NCBI GenBank assembly: GCA_900549285.1
Contig: URNW01000002.1
Coordinates: 24,704-88,703, forward strand
Direction of reading: 5' to 3'
Length of the DNA stretch: 64,000 bases
From: an uncultured Mycoplasmatota bacterium
Lineage (GTDB): Bacteria; Bacillota_I; Bacilli_A; RF39; UBA660
Of this stretch, positions 8,411 to 17,467 are shown piece by piece. A program made the translations under genes and the position numbers. The first letter of the stretch is position 1; each line of letters starts with the position of its first letter. The notes beneath the pieces were generated by a model. The model saw nothing but the letters and a program-made list of their open reading frames with translations, had not been told where the DNA came from and did no database searches.

Positions 8411-9271
8411 TTACTTCCTCATTTCTAAAACAAATTTATCTAATAATAACTCTATATTTACATTATAACTCAATTCTTGAAGAATTTTGGAAACAATATT
8501 TAATTTTGAAAAAATTTCTTCTTTTTGATTATCGTTTTCAAAGTTGTCTATTAATTCGTTATTATATGGCTTACTTAGTGATTTTAAAAATATATTATAA
8601 TATATTTCAAATATAATTTTAAACATAGTTTCTATTTCTGTTCTTTCTTTATATTTGCTTAAAATAAGTTCTTTATTATTGATAAAATTATTTGACTCTA
8701 TTTGCTTTAAATATTCTTGTATTAGAGTTTTATAATTATTTAACTCATTTTCAGATATATTTAATTTCTCTAGTAAATTGTCATTTTCATAATTTACTAC
8801 AATTATCTGGCATCTACTTTTTATTGTAGGTATTATTACATCTTTATTATTTGTAATAAAAAAACCTAATATGCCTGCTGTTGGTTCTTCGACAAATTTT
8901 AACATAGCATTTGCACTACTACTATTTAATTTTTCAGCATTTTTTATAATATAAACATTATATTTGCTATATATGGGTTTGGTTTCAAATGATAACTTTA
9001 ATGTTTCTATTTGGTTCTTTTTTATACTTGCTCCTTCAGGTTCTATGGTTATTATACTTGGTAAATTATCTTTTGTAATTAGGTTACATAAATTACAACT
9101 TTGACAATGTTCTTTATATTCATTAGGGCAATTGATGGCTTTTATTAATTTTTTTAGATCATCTAATAATCTAGTAGAGTTATTTGTTTCAATTAAATAA
9201 GCGTGAGCAAGTTTTTTCTCACGATATTGATTATAAATTTCTGATAGATTATTATTAAACAATGAAATCAC
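8411..9271 (-). CDS. holB: DNA polymerase III delta-prime subunit
   Basis: 286-aa clamp-loader subunit. It keeps the zinc-binding cysteine cluster ('CPNEYKEHCQSCNLC') and the 'KSRCQ' SRC motif, but 'HAYLIETNNSTRLLDDL' lacks a Walker A lysine, as expected for the non-ATP-binding delta-prime. The start is uncertain. GTG 9271 lies almost on top of the AAGGA site; TTG 9262 would be spaced about 10 nt away. Confidence 0.92.
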   Translation of the reverse strand: MISLFNNNLSEIYNQYREKKLAHAYLIETNNSTRLLDDLKKLIKAINCPNEYKEHCQSCNLCNLITKDNLPSIITIEPEGASIKKNQIETLKLSFETKPIYSKYNVYIIKNAEKLNSSSANAMLKFVEEPTAGILGFFITNNKDVIIPTIKSRCQIIVVNYENDNLLEKLNISENELNNYKTLIQEYLKQIESNNFINNKELILSKYKERTEIETMFKIIFEIYYNIFLKSLSKPYNNELIDNFENDNQKEEIFSKLNIVSKILQELSYNVNIELLLDKFVLEMRK

Positions 9272-9275
9272 ATCC

Positions 9276-9467
9276 TTAAATTAGTAAATATACTACTACT
9301 AATCCTAGTATTCCTGGGGATCCTAATAAAGTTACAAGAACAATTGTGATTATATTTATCGGTATAAATATATTTATTCCTGATAAAATTAAATTTAGGC
9401 CATATAACATTACAAACGCAAAACATAATTTACTGAGGATTTTAAGGATTTTCTTTTTCATTTTCAT
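9276..9467 (-). CDS. bofA: BofA-family pro-sigma-K processing inhibitor
   Basis: 63-aa membrane protein with two hydrophobic helices. The central 'IPINIITIVLVTLLGSPGILGLVVV' has the BofA layout (PIN then GxPG). In Bacillus, BofA holds back the SpoIVFB protease until the forespore signals, so it times sigma-K activation. It sits between recR and holB as in B. subtilis. The start is ATG 9467 (GTG 9470 also possible); no strong ribosome binding site is visible. Confidence 0.82.
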   Translation of the reverse strand: MKMKKKILKILSKLCFAFVMLYGLNLILSGINIFIPINIITIVLVTLLGSPGILGLVVVYLLI

Positions 9468-9498
9468 CACAGTAAATTATATGTTTATATATATTTTT

Positions 9499-10101
9499 TT
9501 ATTCTGATATTTTTTTTCGATCTTCCAGTGCTTTTTCTAAAGTAACATTATCTAAATAGTCAATTTCCGCTCCAATTGGTATTCCATATGATAATCTAGA
9601 TATCGTTACTTTTTTATTTTCTAATATTTTTTTAATATACAGTGTGGTTGCTTCTCCTTCCACTGTTGGTTTTAGTGCTAAAATTAGCTCGGGATTATCT
9701 AATTTTTCAATTCTAGATAACAAAGAAGATAAATTAATATCTTCAGGACCTATATCATCCATAGGTGATATTAAACCATTTAATACATGATATGTACCTT
9801 GAAAAGTTCCTGTTTTCTCAAATGAAAATATACTTTTATAATCTTCAATTACACATATCACATTTTTATTTCGATTTTCATCACTACAGATATTGCAAAT
9901 TTCTTGGTCTGTTAAATGTCCACAGATAGAACATCTAGTAAGATTTTTTTTAGCTTCTATCATTGCTTTACTAAAGTCATTTACTTCTTCTTCACTAAAT
10001 TCCAATGTTGCTATTGCTAATCTTTCAGCACTTTTTTCTCCTATTCCTGGTAATTTTTGATAATGGTTAATTAATATTTCTAAGTCTTTAGGATAGTTCA
10101 T
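9499..10101 (-). CDS. recR: Recombination protein RecR
   Basis: 200 aa, standard length. RecR forms a ring-shaped DNA clamp that works with RecF and RecO to load RecA at gaps. Order: helix-hairpin-helix 'LPGIGEKSAERLA', Cys4 zinc finger 'CSICGHLTDQEICNIC', then a Toprim domain beginning 'NVICVIEDYKS'. Its ATG overlaps the upstream yaaK stop codon. Confidence 0.97.
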   Translation of the reverse strand: MNYPKDLEILINHYQKLPGIGEKSAERLAIATLEFSEEEVNDFSKAMIEAKKNLTRCSICGHLTDQEICNICSDENRNKNVICVIEDYKSIFSFEKTGTFQGTYHVLNGLISPMDDIGPEDINLSSLLSRIEKLDNPELILALKPTVEGEATTLYIKKILENKKVTISRLSYGIPIGAEIDYLDNVTLEKALEDRKKISE

Positions 10102-10400
10102 TAGAATAAGCCATTAAATGATGAGCCATAAGCTCCCATTTTATCTTCTACTTCTTTATCGATTTTCTTTACAGCATCATTTATAGCTATTTTTATCATA
10201 TCTTCTAGCATTTCTTTATCATCATTTTCAATTATTCCATCAAAAATTACTTTTACTTTTTCTACTTCTTTTTTACCATTCATTTCAACTTTTATCCATT
10301 CTGATGTACCTTCAAATGTTGTATTATCAATTTCTTCTTTCTTTTTAGTAATTTCTTTTTGCATTTTTTGGGCTTGAGCCATTAAATTTTGAATATTCAT
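10101..10400 (-). CDS. YbaB/EbfC-family nucleoid-associated protein (YaaK)
   Basis: 99 aa, typical of the family. These small dimeric DNA-binding proteins sit between dnaX and recR in nearly all Bacillota. 'NLMAQAQKMQKEI' at the N-terminus and the acidic, Met-Ile-rich C-terminus are characteristic. Exact role in the cell is not settled. Confidence 0.95.
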   Translation of the reverse strand: MNIQNLMAQAQKMQKEITKKKEEIDNTTFEGTSEWIKVEMNGKKEVEKVKVIFDGIIENDDKEMLEDMIKIAINDAVKKIDKEVEDKMGAYGSSFNGLF

Positions 10401-10415
10401 TTTTTTCCTTCTTTC

Positions 10416-12023
10416 TTATTCTATTTCTATTTTTTCTTTATCAAATATATCATAAGCGATTTTTTCAATATTATCAACATTATTTTCGCTTTCTTTTTCA
10501 ATTATTGGTTCTTCTATATAATGATATTCTACTTTATTTTTTAAATTAGTAATATATCTTTCTTTTTCTTCATTCCAATAGATTTCTGTTAAAGTAATAA
10601 ACTTATAGTTAGTTTGAAATTTATGATTATATAGTGTTTCTAGTTCTATTAATTTTGTATTAATTAAATTTGCTGTTCCTTCTAGTTTACTTGTTAAAAT
10701 GGCAATTTGATCACTTGCTGTTACGACATTACAATCTATTATTAAATTTAATAGATTCTTATCTTCTAGGGTTGATATAAATTCTATCCAATTAGTTTTT
10801 ACTTGTTGTAAATACTCTTTTTTGGCATTAACAAAGCAATTATTTACTCTTATTTTAGGTAACTCAGAGTTTGTTTTAATAGGTGAAATTATTTCCTGGG
10901 AAATAATTGGTTCTTCTTTTGGTTTTTCTTCATCTATTTTTTTAGTTATATGAGTTTCTTGGGAAATAATATTATTTTCTATTGCAGGTGTTGCAATTGT
11001 TGAATTAAAATACTTTAATAATGTTATTTCAATCAGTAAATAAGGATCTATACTCATATTCACATAGTTAGAAATATCTGCTAGAGAAAAGGCTAATTCT
11101 TTTAACTTTTCATATGGTAATCCTTTATAATTATAATCTTTCTTTGAGTTTAAGGCTTCTTCTTCGATTTTTTCTAATAATTTTTTTATCAATAATTTAT
11201 AGTCAATTGCTAGTTCTTTTAATTTTTTCATAGTATTATCAAAGTTATCCACATCATTTTTTAAAATTAAAGCATATAAATCATTAATTTGTTTTTTAGA
11301 TACGGAACCAAAGTGCTCAATAACATCATTGATCGTTATTTTACTTGTATTACTTGAAAGCTGATCTAATATACTTAAAGCATCTCTCATTCCACCATCA
11401 CTAATATAGGCTATCTCTTCTAAAGCTTCTTCTTCGATTTTTATATTTTCGTTTTTTGTTACATATTCCAATCTTTTTATGATATCTTTTATTGAGATTT
11501 TATGAAAATCAAAACGCTGACATCTAGATAATATAGTAATTGGAACAGCTTCAATATTTGTTGTTGCAAGAATAAAAACTACATGTTTTGGAGGTTCTTC
11601 TAAAGTAAGCAAGAGAGCATTAAAAGCACTAGTACTAAGCATGTGAACTTCATCAATTATATATACTTTATATTTTGAGTAAGCGGGAGCCAATTTAATA
11701 TTATTTATGATTTCTCTTATTTCATCCACACCATTATTAGAAGCTGCATCTATTTCAATAATATCTGCATTTTCTTTAAATGTTCGACAACTTTCACATT
11801 CGTTACATGGGCCATTTTCTGTAGGATTTAAGCAATTGATTGCTTTAGCAAATACTTTAGCTGTACTTGTTTTTCCTGTTCCTCTTGGACCAGAAAATAT
11901 ATACGCATGTGATATTTTATTCATTTTGATGGCATTTTTTAATATTGAAATCATATATTCTTGACCAATAATACTTGAAAAATCATCAGGTCTATATTTT
12001 CGATATAATACTTTATAATCCAT
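10416..12023 (-). CDS. dnaX: DNA polymerase III tau/gamma subunit
   Basis: 535-aa clamp-loader ATPase and replisome organiser. Walker A 'GPRGTGKTSTAK', zinc cluster 'CLNPTENGPCNECESC', 'DEVHMLS' Walker B and 'LSRCQRFDF' are all present, followed by domain III and a less conserved tau tail. The tail linker contains two 'ISQE' stretches encoded by Noc-site-like palindromes (10888-10907 and 10954-10967). SD GGGGTGG precedes ATG 12023. In the canonical place between the SRP RNA/tadA and yaaK. Confidence 0.97.
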   Translation of the reverse strand: MDYKVLYRKYRPDDFSSIIGQEYMISILKNAIKMNKISHAYIFSGPRGTGKTSTAKVFAKAINCLNPTENGPCNECESCRTFKENADIIEIDAASNNGVDEIREIINNIKLAPAYSKYKVYIIDEVHMLSTSAFNALLLTLEEPPKHVVFILATTNIEAVPITILSRCQRFDFHKISIKDIIKRLEYVTKNENIKIEEEALEEIAYISDGGMRDALSILDQLSSNTSKITINDVIEHFGSVSKKQINDLYALILKNDVDNFDNTMKKLKELAIDYKLLIKKLLEKIEEEALNSKKDYNYKGLPYEKLKELAFSLADISNYVNMSIDPYLLIEITLLKYFNSTIATPAIENNIISQETHITKKIDEEKPKEEPIISQEIISPIKTNSELPKIRVNNCFVNAKKEYLQQVKTNWIEFISTLEDKNLLNLIIDCNVVTASDQIAILTSKLEGTANLINTKLIELETLYNHKFQTNYKFITLTEIYWNEEKERYITNLKNKVEYHYIEEPIIEKESENNVDNIEKIAYDIFDKEKIEIE

Positions 12024-12045
12024 AATTCCACCCCGTTTAATTATA

Positions 12046-12480
12046 TCATATTCCCCTTTTATTGTCTCTTTTCTTTTTAAAAAAGTTATTTAAAACTTTA
12101 ACGTACTTTTGTTCGTTTTTTGTGTTATTTAATTTATTAAAAATTGTTTTATTATATTCCTTTTTAGTTTCTGGTTTATTTAAAAGATAGTATACATTTC
12201 TAATTCTTGATTGTTTAATTATATTTTCACAAATACTACATGGTTTTAAGGTTACATATAGATCACAATCAAATAACCGCCAATCTTTTAATTTTTTAGT
12301 TGCTTTATTTATTGCTATTATTTCTGCATGTCCTAAAATGCTATTCTTTTTATTTCTATTATTATAAGCTTTTACTAAAATCTTATTATTTTTGACTATT
12401 ATGGCACTAATTGGAACTTCATCTTTTTTACTAGCTTTTATAGCTAATTTTATTAAAATATCAATATATTTTTGTTGCAT
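12046..12480 (-). CDS. tadA: tRNA(adenosine-34) deaminase
   Basis: 144 aa. TadA converts A34 of tRNA-Arg(ACG) to inosine. Zinc-site signature: 'HAEI' (catalytic HAE) and 'LKPCSICENII' (PCxxC). The ATG at 12480 has GGGTGAT before it; an in-frame start further upstream would run into the SRP RNA and is rejected. Adjacent to dnaX and scr, as in B. subtilis (yaaJ-scr-dnaX). Confidence 0.95.
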   Translation of the reverse strand: MQQKYIDILIKLAIKASKKDEVPISAIIVKNNKILVKAYNNRNKKNSILGHAEIIAINKATKKLKDWRLFDCDLYVTLKPCSICENIIKQSRIRNVYYLLNKPETKKEYNKTIFNKLNNTKNEQKYVKVLNNFFKKKRDNKRGI

Positions 12481-12493
12481 ATCATCACCCAAT

Positions 12494-12572
12494 AAAAAAG
12501 TGCACACAAATAGGGATTGATGTGGCTGCTACTTTCCAGTCCTGACCAGTTTACAATATATCTGTTGCACAT
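12494..12572 (-). ncRNA. ffs: Bacterial small signal recognition particle RNA (4.5S type)
   Basis: On the minus strand the conserved domain IV reads GGTCAGGACTGGAAAGTAGC followed by AGCC. It contains the asymmetric loop (GGTCAGG) and the GGAA tetraloop bound by Ffh. The ends pair (5' GTGCA...ATA with 3' TATTT...TGCAC) and a T-run follows, so this is a short hairpin SRP RNA lacking an Alu domain, about 75-80 nt. It sits just upstream of tadA. The ends are approximate. Confidence 0.93.
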
Positions 12573-12610
12573 ATATAATTTACCATAATTTTATTTAAAA
12601 TGCAAGTATA

Positions 12611-12972
12611 TGTTTCACGTGAAACTATATTTTCTTTATTTTTTTAATGTTTCACGTGAAACATTATGTTAGTAACTTATTTTTTATATTTATAAAACTT
12701 ATAATATGTTGTTTTAATAGAGTAAAATACAATTTTGCTTTATTAGATATTAAATATTTCAACACTTATATTTTTTTATTTTACAAAGCAATCTTTTGGA
12801 GAATTTATTTTGTATAAGTATATTTATTTTTAAATACTTTATAAATTTTTAGTTTTATTTGTAAAAAGTTTTTAAGTAGAGGATATATGTTTCACGTGAA
12901 ACATTGTGGATAACTATATATATTAAAATTATTTTCTTACCATTTTTATTATTTATAGTTTCACGTGAAACA
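12611..12972. promoter_or_regulatory. Cluster of four ParB parS sites
   Basis: Four near-identical 16-bp palindromes: TGTTTCACGTGAAACT (12611), TGTTTCACGTGAAACA (12648 and 12888) and AGTTTCACGTGAAACA (12957). These match the known Bacillus parS consensus (TGTTNCACGTGAAACA). ParB loads at such sites and recruits SMC/condensin to move origins. The cluster is about 9 kb from oriC, in the gap between gyrA and the SRP RNA. No parA/parB genes are in the window. Confidence 0.92.
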
Positions 12973-13043
12973 TTTTTATTTTTCCCTATTATTTTACAGT
13001 TATCCACAATTATTTTTATATTTAAAAAAAAGTAAAATTGATC

Positions 13044-13079
13044 ATAAAAAAACTGTAATTTATTCATGATTACAGTTTA
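13044..13079 (-). terminator. Terminator after gyrA
   Basis: Leftward hairpin with arms AACTGTAAT / ATTACAGTT followed by a run of T on the minus strand. It lies just past the gyrA stop codon and separates the gyrase operon from the parS region. Confidence 0.85.
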
Positions 13080-13086
13080 ATTAGAT

Positions 13087-15540
13087 CTATTCTTCATTTG
13101 TTTCTTTTTCAGCTTCATTTTCTTCTGTTGGTTCTTCTTCTTTTTCTACTAAGCTAAAAGTTGTAACAAATTGATCATCTTTTAAATTAATTAATCTTAC
13201 TCCTTGAGTAACTCTTCCTAAGGTATTAATTTGATCTAAAGTCATACGCATTGTAGTTCCAGTATTTGTCATAATAACCAATTCTTTATTTTCATCTACT
13301 ACTTTAACAGAAGCAATATTACCATTTTTATCAGTAATATTCAAAGCTTTAACACCTTTACTTCCTCGGCTTGTTTCTCTAAAATCGCTTACTAATGTCT
13401 TTTTTCCATATCCTTTAACAGTTACCAACAATATTTTATCATCTTCATTTACTACTTCTGCACAAATACATTTACTTCCATCTAAATTAATTCCTTTTAC
13501 TCCACTTGCGGTTCTTCCCATTGCTCTTATTTTATCTTCTTTAAATTTAACCATTCTACCAGTTTCACTACCTAAAAGAATATAATTATTTCCATTTGTT
13601 CGTTTTACCGCGATTAACTCATCATTGTCTTTTAGATTAATACAGATTTTTCCAGACGTACGTATGTTTGCAAACTCTTCAATGGCTGTTTTCTTTACTA
13701 ATCCATCTTTTGTTACAAATAATAAGTATTTAGTATCATCCTTAGAAGATATTCCTAGAATAGAGCTTATTGTTTCATCTTTTTCAAGTGGTAATAAATT
13801 AATTACTGGCAATCCTTTTGATTGACGATTAAATTCAGGTATTTCGTAGCCTTTGATACGGTATACTTTACCTTTATTTGTAAAGAACATAACATAATCA
13901 TGAGAAGAGATATTAATTATATTTTCGACAAAATCTTCATCATTTGTTGTCATACCTTTAATACCCATTCCGCCACGTTTTTGAGCTTTAAATGTATCAG
14001 ATGTTGTTCTTTTAATATAACCCTTATTTGTCATAGCTATTAGTACATTTTCCTCTGGTATTAAAGATTCATCTTCTATATATTCAATCGCAGTCATATC
14101 AATATCGGTACGGCGTTTATCGCCATATTTTTCTTTTATTTCTAGTAATTCATCTTTTATTATACTTAGAACTTTTTCTTCTGATGATAAAATTGATCGT
14201 AACTCATCAATTAGTTTCAACAATTCATTTAATTCTTCTTCAATTTTTTCTCTTTCTAAGCCTGTTAATCTTCTTAGGCGCATTTCTAAAATTGCTTCGG
14301 CTTGAATATCACTTAAATTAAAGTTATTCATTAATCCCGCTTTTGCTTCTTCATCAGATTGTGAGCCCCTGATTAACTTTATTACAGCATCAATATGATC
14401 TAGGGCTATTTTTAAGCCTTCTAAAATGTGTACTCGCTTTTCTGCTTTATCCAAATCAAATTGAGTTCTTCTTATAATAACTTCTTTTTGATAATCGATA
14501 TACTTAGATATAATGTCTTTTAATCCTAATGTTTTTGGAACCCCATTATCAAGCATTAAGAAAATGATACCATAGGTTGTTTGAAAAGCGGTGTGTTTAT
14601 ATAATTTATTTAATATTACACTTGCATTTGCGTCTTTTTTTAAGCTGATGGTAATTTTAATTCCTTCTTTTAAATCAGAATGGTAATCTGTTATTCCCTC
14701 TAATACTTTATTGTGTACTAATTCTGCTACTTTGTTTTTTAACTCTAAAGTGTTTACACCATAAGGAACTTCCTCAACTATGATATATTGACGACCATTT
14801 TTTTCTTCAATATGGGCTCTACTTCTAATAGTGATTGTTCCTCGACCTGTTTCATAAGCTTTCTTGATTCCACTATTTCCTAGGATAAGGGCTCCTGTTG
14901 GAAAATCGGGGCCTTTAATATACTGCATTAATCCTGCTACATCTATATCAGGATTATCAATATAAGCTACACAACCATCTATTACTTCACCTAGATTGTG
15001 AGGAGGAATATTAGTTGCCATACCAACCGCTATTCCCATTGTTCCATTTACTAACAAATTTGGAAACCTTGATGGTAAAACTTCTGGTTCTTTGGTTGTT
15101 TCATCATAATTTGGAATAAAGTTTACAGTATTTTTATTAATATCTCTTAATAATTCCATAGATATTTTAGGCAATTTTGCTTCGGTATAACGATAGGCAG
15201 CGGCTCTATAGCCATCAATATTACCAAAATTTCCATGACCATCTACTAACATATAACGGTAATTAAAATCTTGGGCCATTCGAACCATTGCTTCATAGAT
15301 ACTTGAGTCTCCGTGTGGGTGATATTTACCCATTACATCACCGACAATAGTTGCAGACTTACGATATTGTTTATCTGGTGTCAAACCATTTTGAAGCATA
15401 TCATATAAAATACGACGGTGAACTGGTTTTAGGCCATCTCTTAAATCTGGCAATGCCCGTGAAACAATTACACTCATGGAATATTCCAAAAAGGAATTTT
15501 TAATTTCTGTTACAATATTATTTTGTTCTAATCTATCCAT
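13087..15540 (-). CDS. gyrA: DNA gyrase subunit A
   Basis: 817 aa. Carries the strand-cutting tyrosine in 'AAAYRYTEAKL', the quinolone-resistance region 'HPHGDSSIYEAMVRMAQDF', and a C-terminal beta-pinwheel with GyrA-box 'QKRGGMGIKG'. A Glu-rich tail ends the protein. With gyrB upstream (11-nt gap) it forms the gyrase operon. AAGGAGG precedes ATG 15540. Confidence 0.98.
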   Translation of the reverse strand: MDRLEQNNIVTEIKNSFLEYSMSVIVSRALPDLRDGLKPVHRRILYDMLQNGLTPDKQYRKSATIVGDVMGKYHPHGDSSIYEAMVRMAQDFNYRYMLVDGHGNFGNIDGYRAAAYRYTEAKLPKISMELLRDINKNTVNFIPNYDETTKEPEVLPSRFPNLLVNGTMGIAVGMATNIPPHNLGEVIDGCVAYIDNPDIDVAGLMQYIKGPDFPTGALILGNSGIKKAYETGRGTITIRSRAHIEEKNGRQYIIVEEVPYGVNTLELKNKVAELVHNKVLEGITDYHSDLKEGIKITISLKKDANASVILNKLYKHTAFQTTYGIIFLMLDNGVPKTLGLKDIISKYIDYQKEVIIRRTQFDLDKAEKRVHILEGLKIALDHIDAVIKLIRGSQSDEEAKAGLMNNFNLSDIQAEAILEMRLRRLTGLEREKIEEELNELLKLIDELRSILSSEEKVLSIIKDELLEIKEKYGDKRRTDIDMTAIEYIEDESLIPEENVLIAMTNKGYIKRTTSDTFKAQKRGGMGIKGMTTNDEDFVENIINISSHDYVMFFTNKGKVYRIKGYEIPEFNRQSKGLPVINLLPLEKDETISSILGISSKDDTKYLLFVTKDGLVKKTAIEEFANIRTSGKICINLKDNDELIAVKRTNGNNYILLGSETGRMVKFKEDKIRAMGRTASGVKGINLDGSKCICAEVVNEDDKILLVTVKGYGKKTLVSDFRETSRGSKGVKALNITDKNGNIASVKVVDENKELVIMTNTGTTMRMTLDQINTLGRVTQGVRLINLKDDQFVTTFSLVEKEEEPTEENEAEKETNEE

Positions 15541-15551
15541 ACAAAACCTCC

Positions 15552-17465
15552 TTAATAATCTAAGTTCTTAGCATATAAAGCATTGGCGGCAATAAACTCA
15601 CGACGTGGTTCTACTTCTTCTCCCATTAGTTTAGAGAATATCTCATCTGCCGCTATAGCGTCATCTACTGTTATTTGTCTTAAAATTCTTTTATTTATAT
15701 CCATGGTTGTTTCATTTAATTCTTCAGCATCCATTTCTCCTAAACCTTTCATACGAGCTATCTCATATTTTGTAGATGGTGATAATGTTGCTAAGTATTC
15801 ATCTCTTTCAGCTTCATTTAATACGTATTTTATCGTTTTTCCATGCTTTATAACGAATAATGGAGGTTGGGCTGCATAAACATGTCCTGCTTCTACAATT
15901 GGCTTAAAGAAGCGATAAAAAAGGGTTAAAAGTAGAACTCTAATATGGGATCCGTCTACATCAGCATCTGTCATAATAATAATTTTATGATATCTTAATT
16001 TATCTAAATTAAAATCATCCCCAATACCTGTTCCAAAAGCCGTGATAATTGTTCTTATTTCTTCATTTGATAAAGCACGATCTAAACGAGCTTTTTCTAC
16101 ATTTAATATTTTACCTCTTAATGGAAGAATGGCTTGAGTTAAGCTATCTCTTCCTTTAATAGCTGATCCTCCTGCTGAATCTCCCTCTACTAAAAATATT
16201 TCGCTTACACTAGCATCTTTGCTTTTACAATCTACAAGTTTTCCAAAGAAATTTGTTACTTCCAAATCTCCTTTTCTTCTTGTCATTTCACGGGCTTTTT
16301 TAGCAGCGATTCTAGCACGAGATGCTGTCATACATTTTTCAATTATTGTTTTAGCTACACTTGGATTTTCCATTAAAAAGCGTTCAAATCCTTCACTAAA
16401 AACATCATTTGCTATTTTTCTTACTTCACTATTTCCTAATTTTGTTTTAGTTTGTCCTTCAAATTGAGGGTCAGGATGCTTACAAGAAATAATCATAGCA
16501 AGTCCTTCACGACAATCATCTCCTGTTAGTGAATCATCATTATCTTTTAACATTTTATTATTTCTAGCATAATTATTAATAATTTTTGTTAAAGCAAACT
16601 TAACACCGTCTTCGTGTGTTCCGCCTTCATAAGTATTTATATTATTGGTAAAAGAATATAAACTGGAATTATAAGAATCATTATATTGCATAGCTACTTC
16701 AATATTTACGCCATTTTCTTCTCCTTCTACATATATTATTTCATCATGTAGAGGTTGTTTATTTTTATTTAACATTGCTACATATTCAATAATTCCTCCA
16801 TTGTAGCAGAATGTAGCTGTTTTACCATCTCCACGTTCATCAATTAATATAATTCTTAATCCCTTATTTAAAAAGGCTAGTTCTCTTAAACGATTTTCTA
16901 AAGTTTCATAACTGTATTCTGTTGTTTCTTTAAATATTGTTGGATCGGCTTTAAAAGTTACTGTTGTTCCTGTACGTTCTGTTGCACATTTTTCAGTTAC
17001 TTTCATTGGAGCTACAGGATGTCCGCCATTCTCAAAACGTTGGTAATGAACTTCACCTTCCCTGTAAACTCTAACTTCTAGCCAGCTTGATAAGGCATTA
17101 ACGACACTTGCTCCAACGCCATGAAGACCACCACTAACTTTATAGCCTCCACCGCCAAATTTACCACCTGCATGTAAAACAGTAAAAATAGTTTCTATCG
17201 TTGATAAACCTGTTTTAGCATTGATTCCAACGGGCATTCCACGTCCATCATCTTTTACAGAAACAGAATTATCTTTGTGAATTACTACTTCAATATCATC
17301 ACAAAATCCTGCTAAAGCTTCATCTACAGCATTATCCACTATTTCCCATACTAAATGGTGTAATCCTTTTTCACTAGTTGATCCTATATACATTCCTGGA
17401 CGTTTTCTTACTGCTTCTAGTCCTTCTAATACCTGTATATCACTATCTGAATATTCATTTTGCAT
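15552..17465 (-). CDS. gyrB: DNA gyrase subunit B
   Basis: 637 aa, standard short GyrB. GHKL ATPase motifs 'EIVDNAVDEA', 'DDGRGMPVG' and 'GLHGVGASVVNALS', transducer domain, then Toprim 'EGDSAGGSAIKGRD' and 'DADVDGSHIRVLLLT', and the C-terminal 'QITVDDAIAADEIFSKLMG'. Starts 2 nt after recF in the dnaA-dnaN-recF-gyrB-gyrA order. Confidence 0.98.
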   Translation of the reverse strand: MQNEYSDSDIQVLEGLEAVRKRPGMYIGSTSEKGLHHLVWEIVDNAVDEALAGFCDDIEVVIHKDNSVSVKDDGRGMPVGINAKTGLSTIETIFTVLHAGGKFGGGGYKVSGGLHGVGASVVNALSSWLEVRVYREGEVHYQRFENGGHPVAPMKVTEKCATERTGTTVTFKADPTIFKETTEYSYETLENRLRELAFLNKGLRIILIDERGDGKTATFCYNGGIIEYVAMLNKNKQPLHDEIIYVEGEENGVNIEVAMQYNDSYNSSLYSFTNNINTYEGGTHEDGVKFALTKIINNYARNNKMLKDNDDSLTGDDCREGLAMIISCKHPDPQFEGQTKTKLGNSEVRKIANDVFSEGFERFLMENPSVAKTIIEKCMTASRARIAAKKAREMTRRKGDLEVTNFFGKLVDCKSKDASVSEIFLVEGDSAGGSAIKGRDSLTQAILPLRGKILNVEKARLDRALSNEEIRTIITAFGTGIGDDFNLDKLRYHKIIIMTDADVDGSHIRVLLLTLFYRFFKPIVEAGHVYAAQPPLFVIKHGKTIKYVLNEAERDEYLATLSPSTKYEIARMKGLGEMDAEELNETTMDINKRILRQITVDDAIAADEIFSKLMGEEVEPRREFIAANALYAKNLDY

Positions 17466-17467
17466 AT

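Larger units (their letters stand above)
12573..13086. other. Non-coding segregation region between SRP RNA and gyrA
   Basis: About 510 bp with no credible gene. It holds the four parS sites and two perfect DnaA boxes: TGTGGATAA at 12905-12913, two bases after a parS site, and TTATCCACA at 13000-13008. A short open frame here (12855-13067) simply translates the parS palindromes ('VSRET' twice) and is not credible. The mixture suggests a site where replication-initiator titration and segregation meet (inference). Confidence 0.75.

Noticed and set aside
8287..8616. 109-codon rightward frame over ricT/holB
   Set aside because: Shadow of two well-supported genes on the opposite strand.
12855..13067. 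70-codon open frame between gyrA and the SRP RNA
   Set aside because: It consists of parS palindromes and a terminator read as protein ('VSRET' twice); no ribosome binding site and no protein-like composition.
13921..13940. TTTTCGACAAAAT inside gyrA and TTCGACAAATT inside holB as Spo0A boxes
   Set aside because: They lie deep in coding sequence, far from any promoter.
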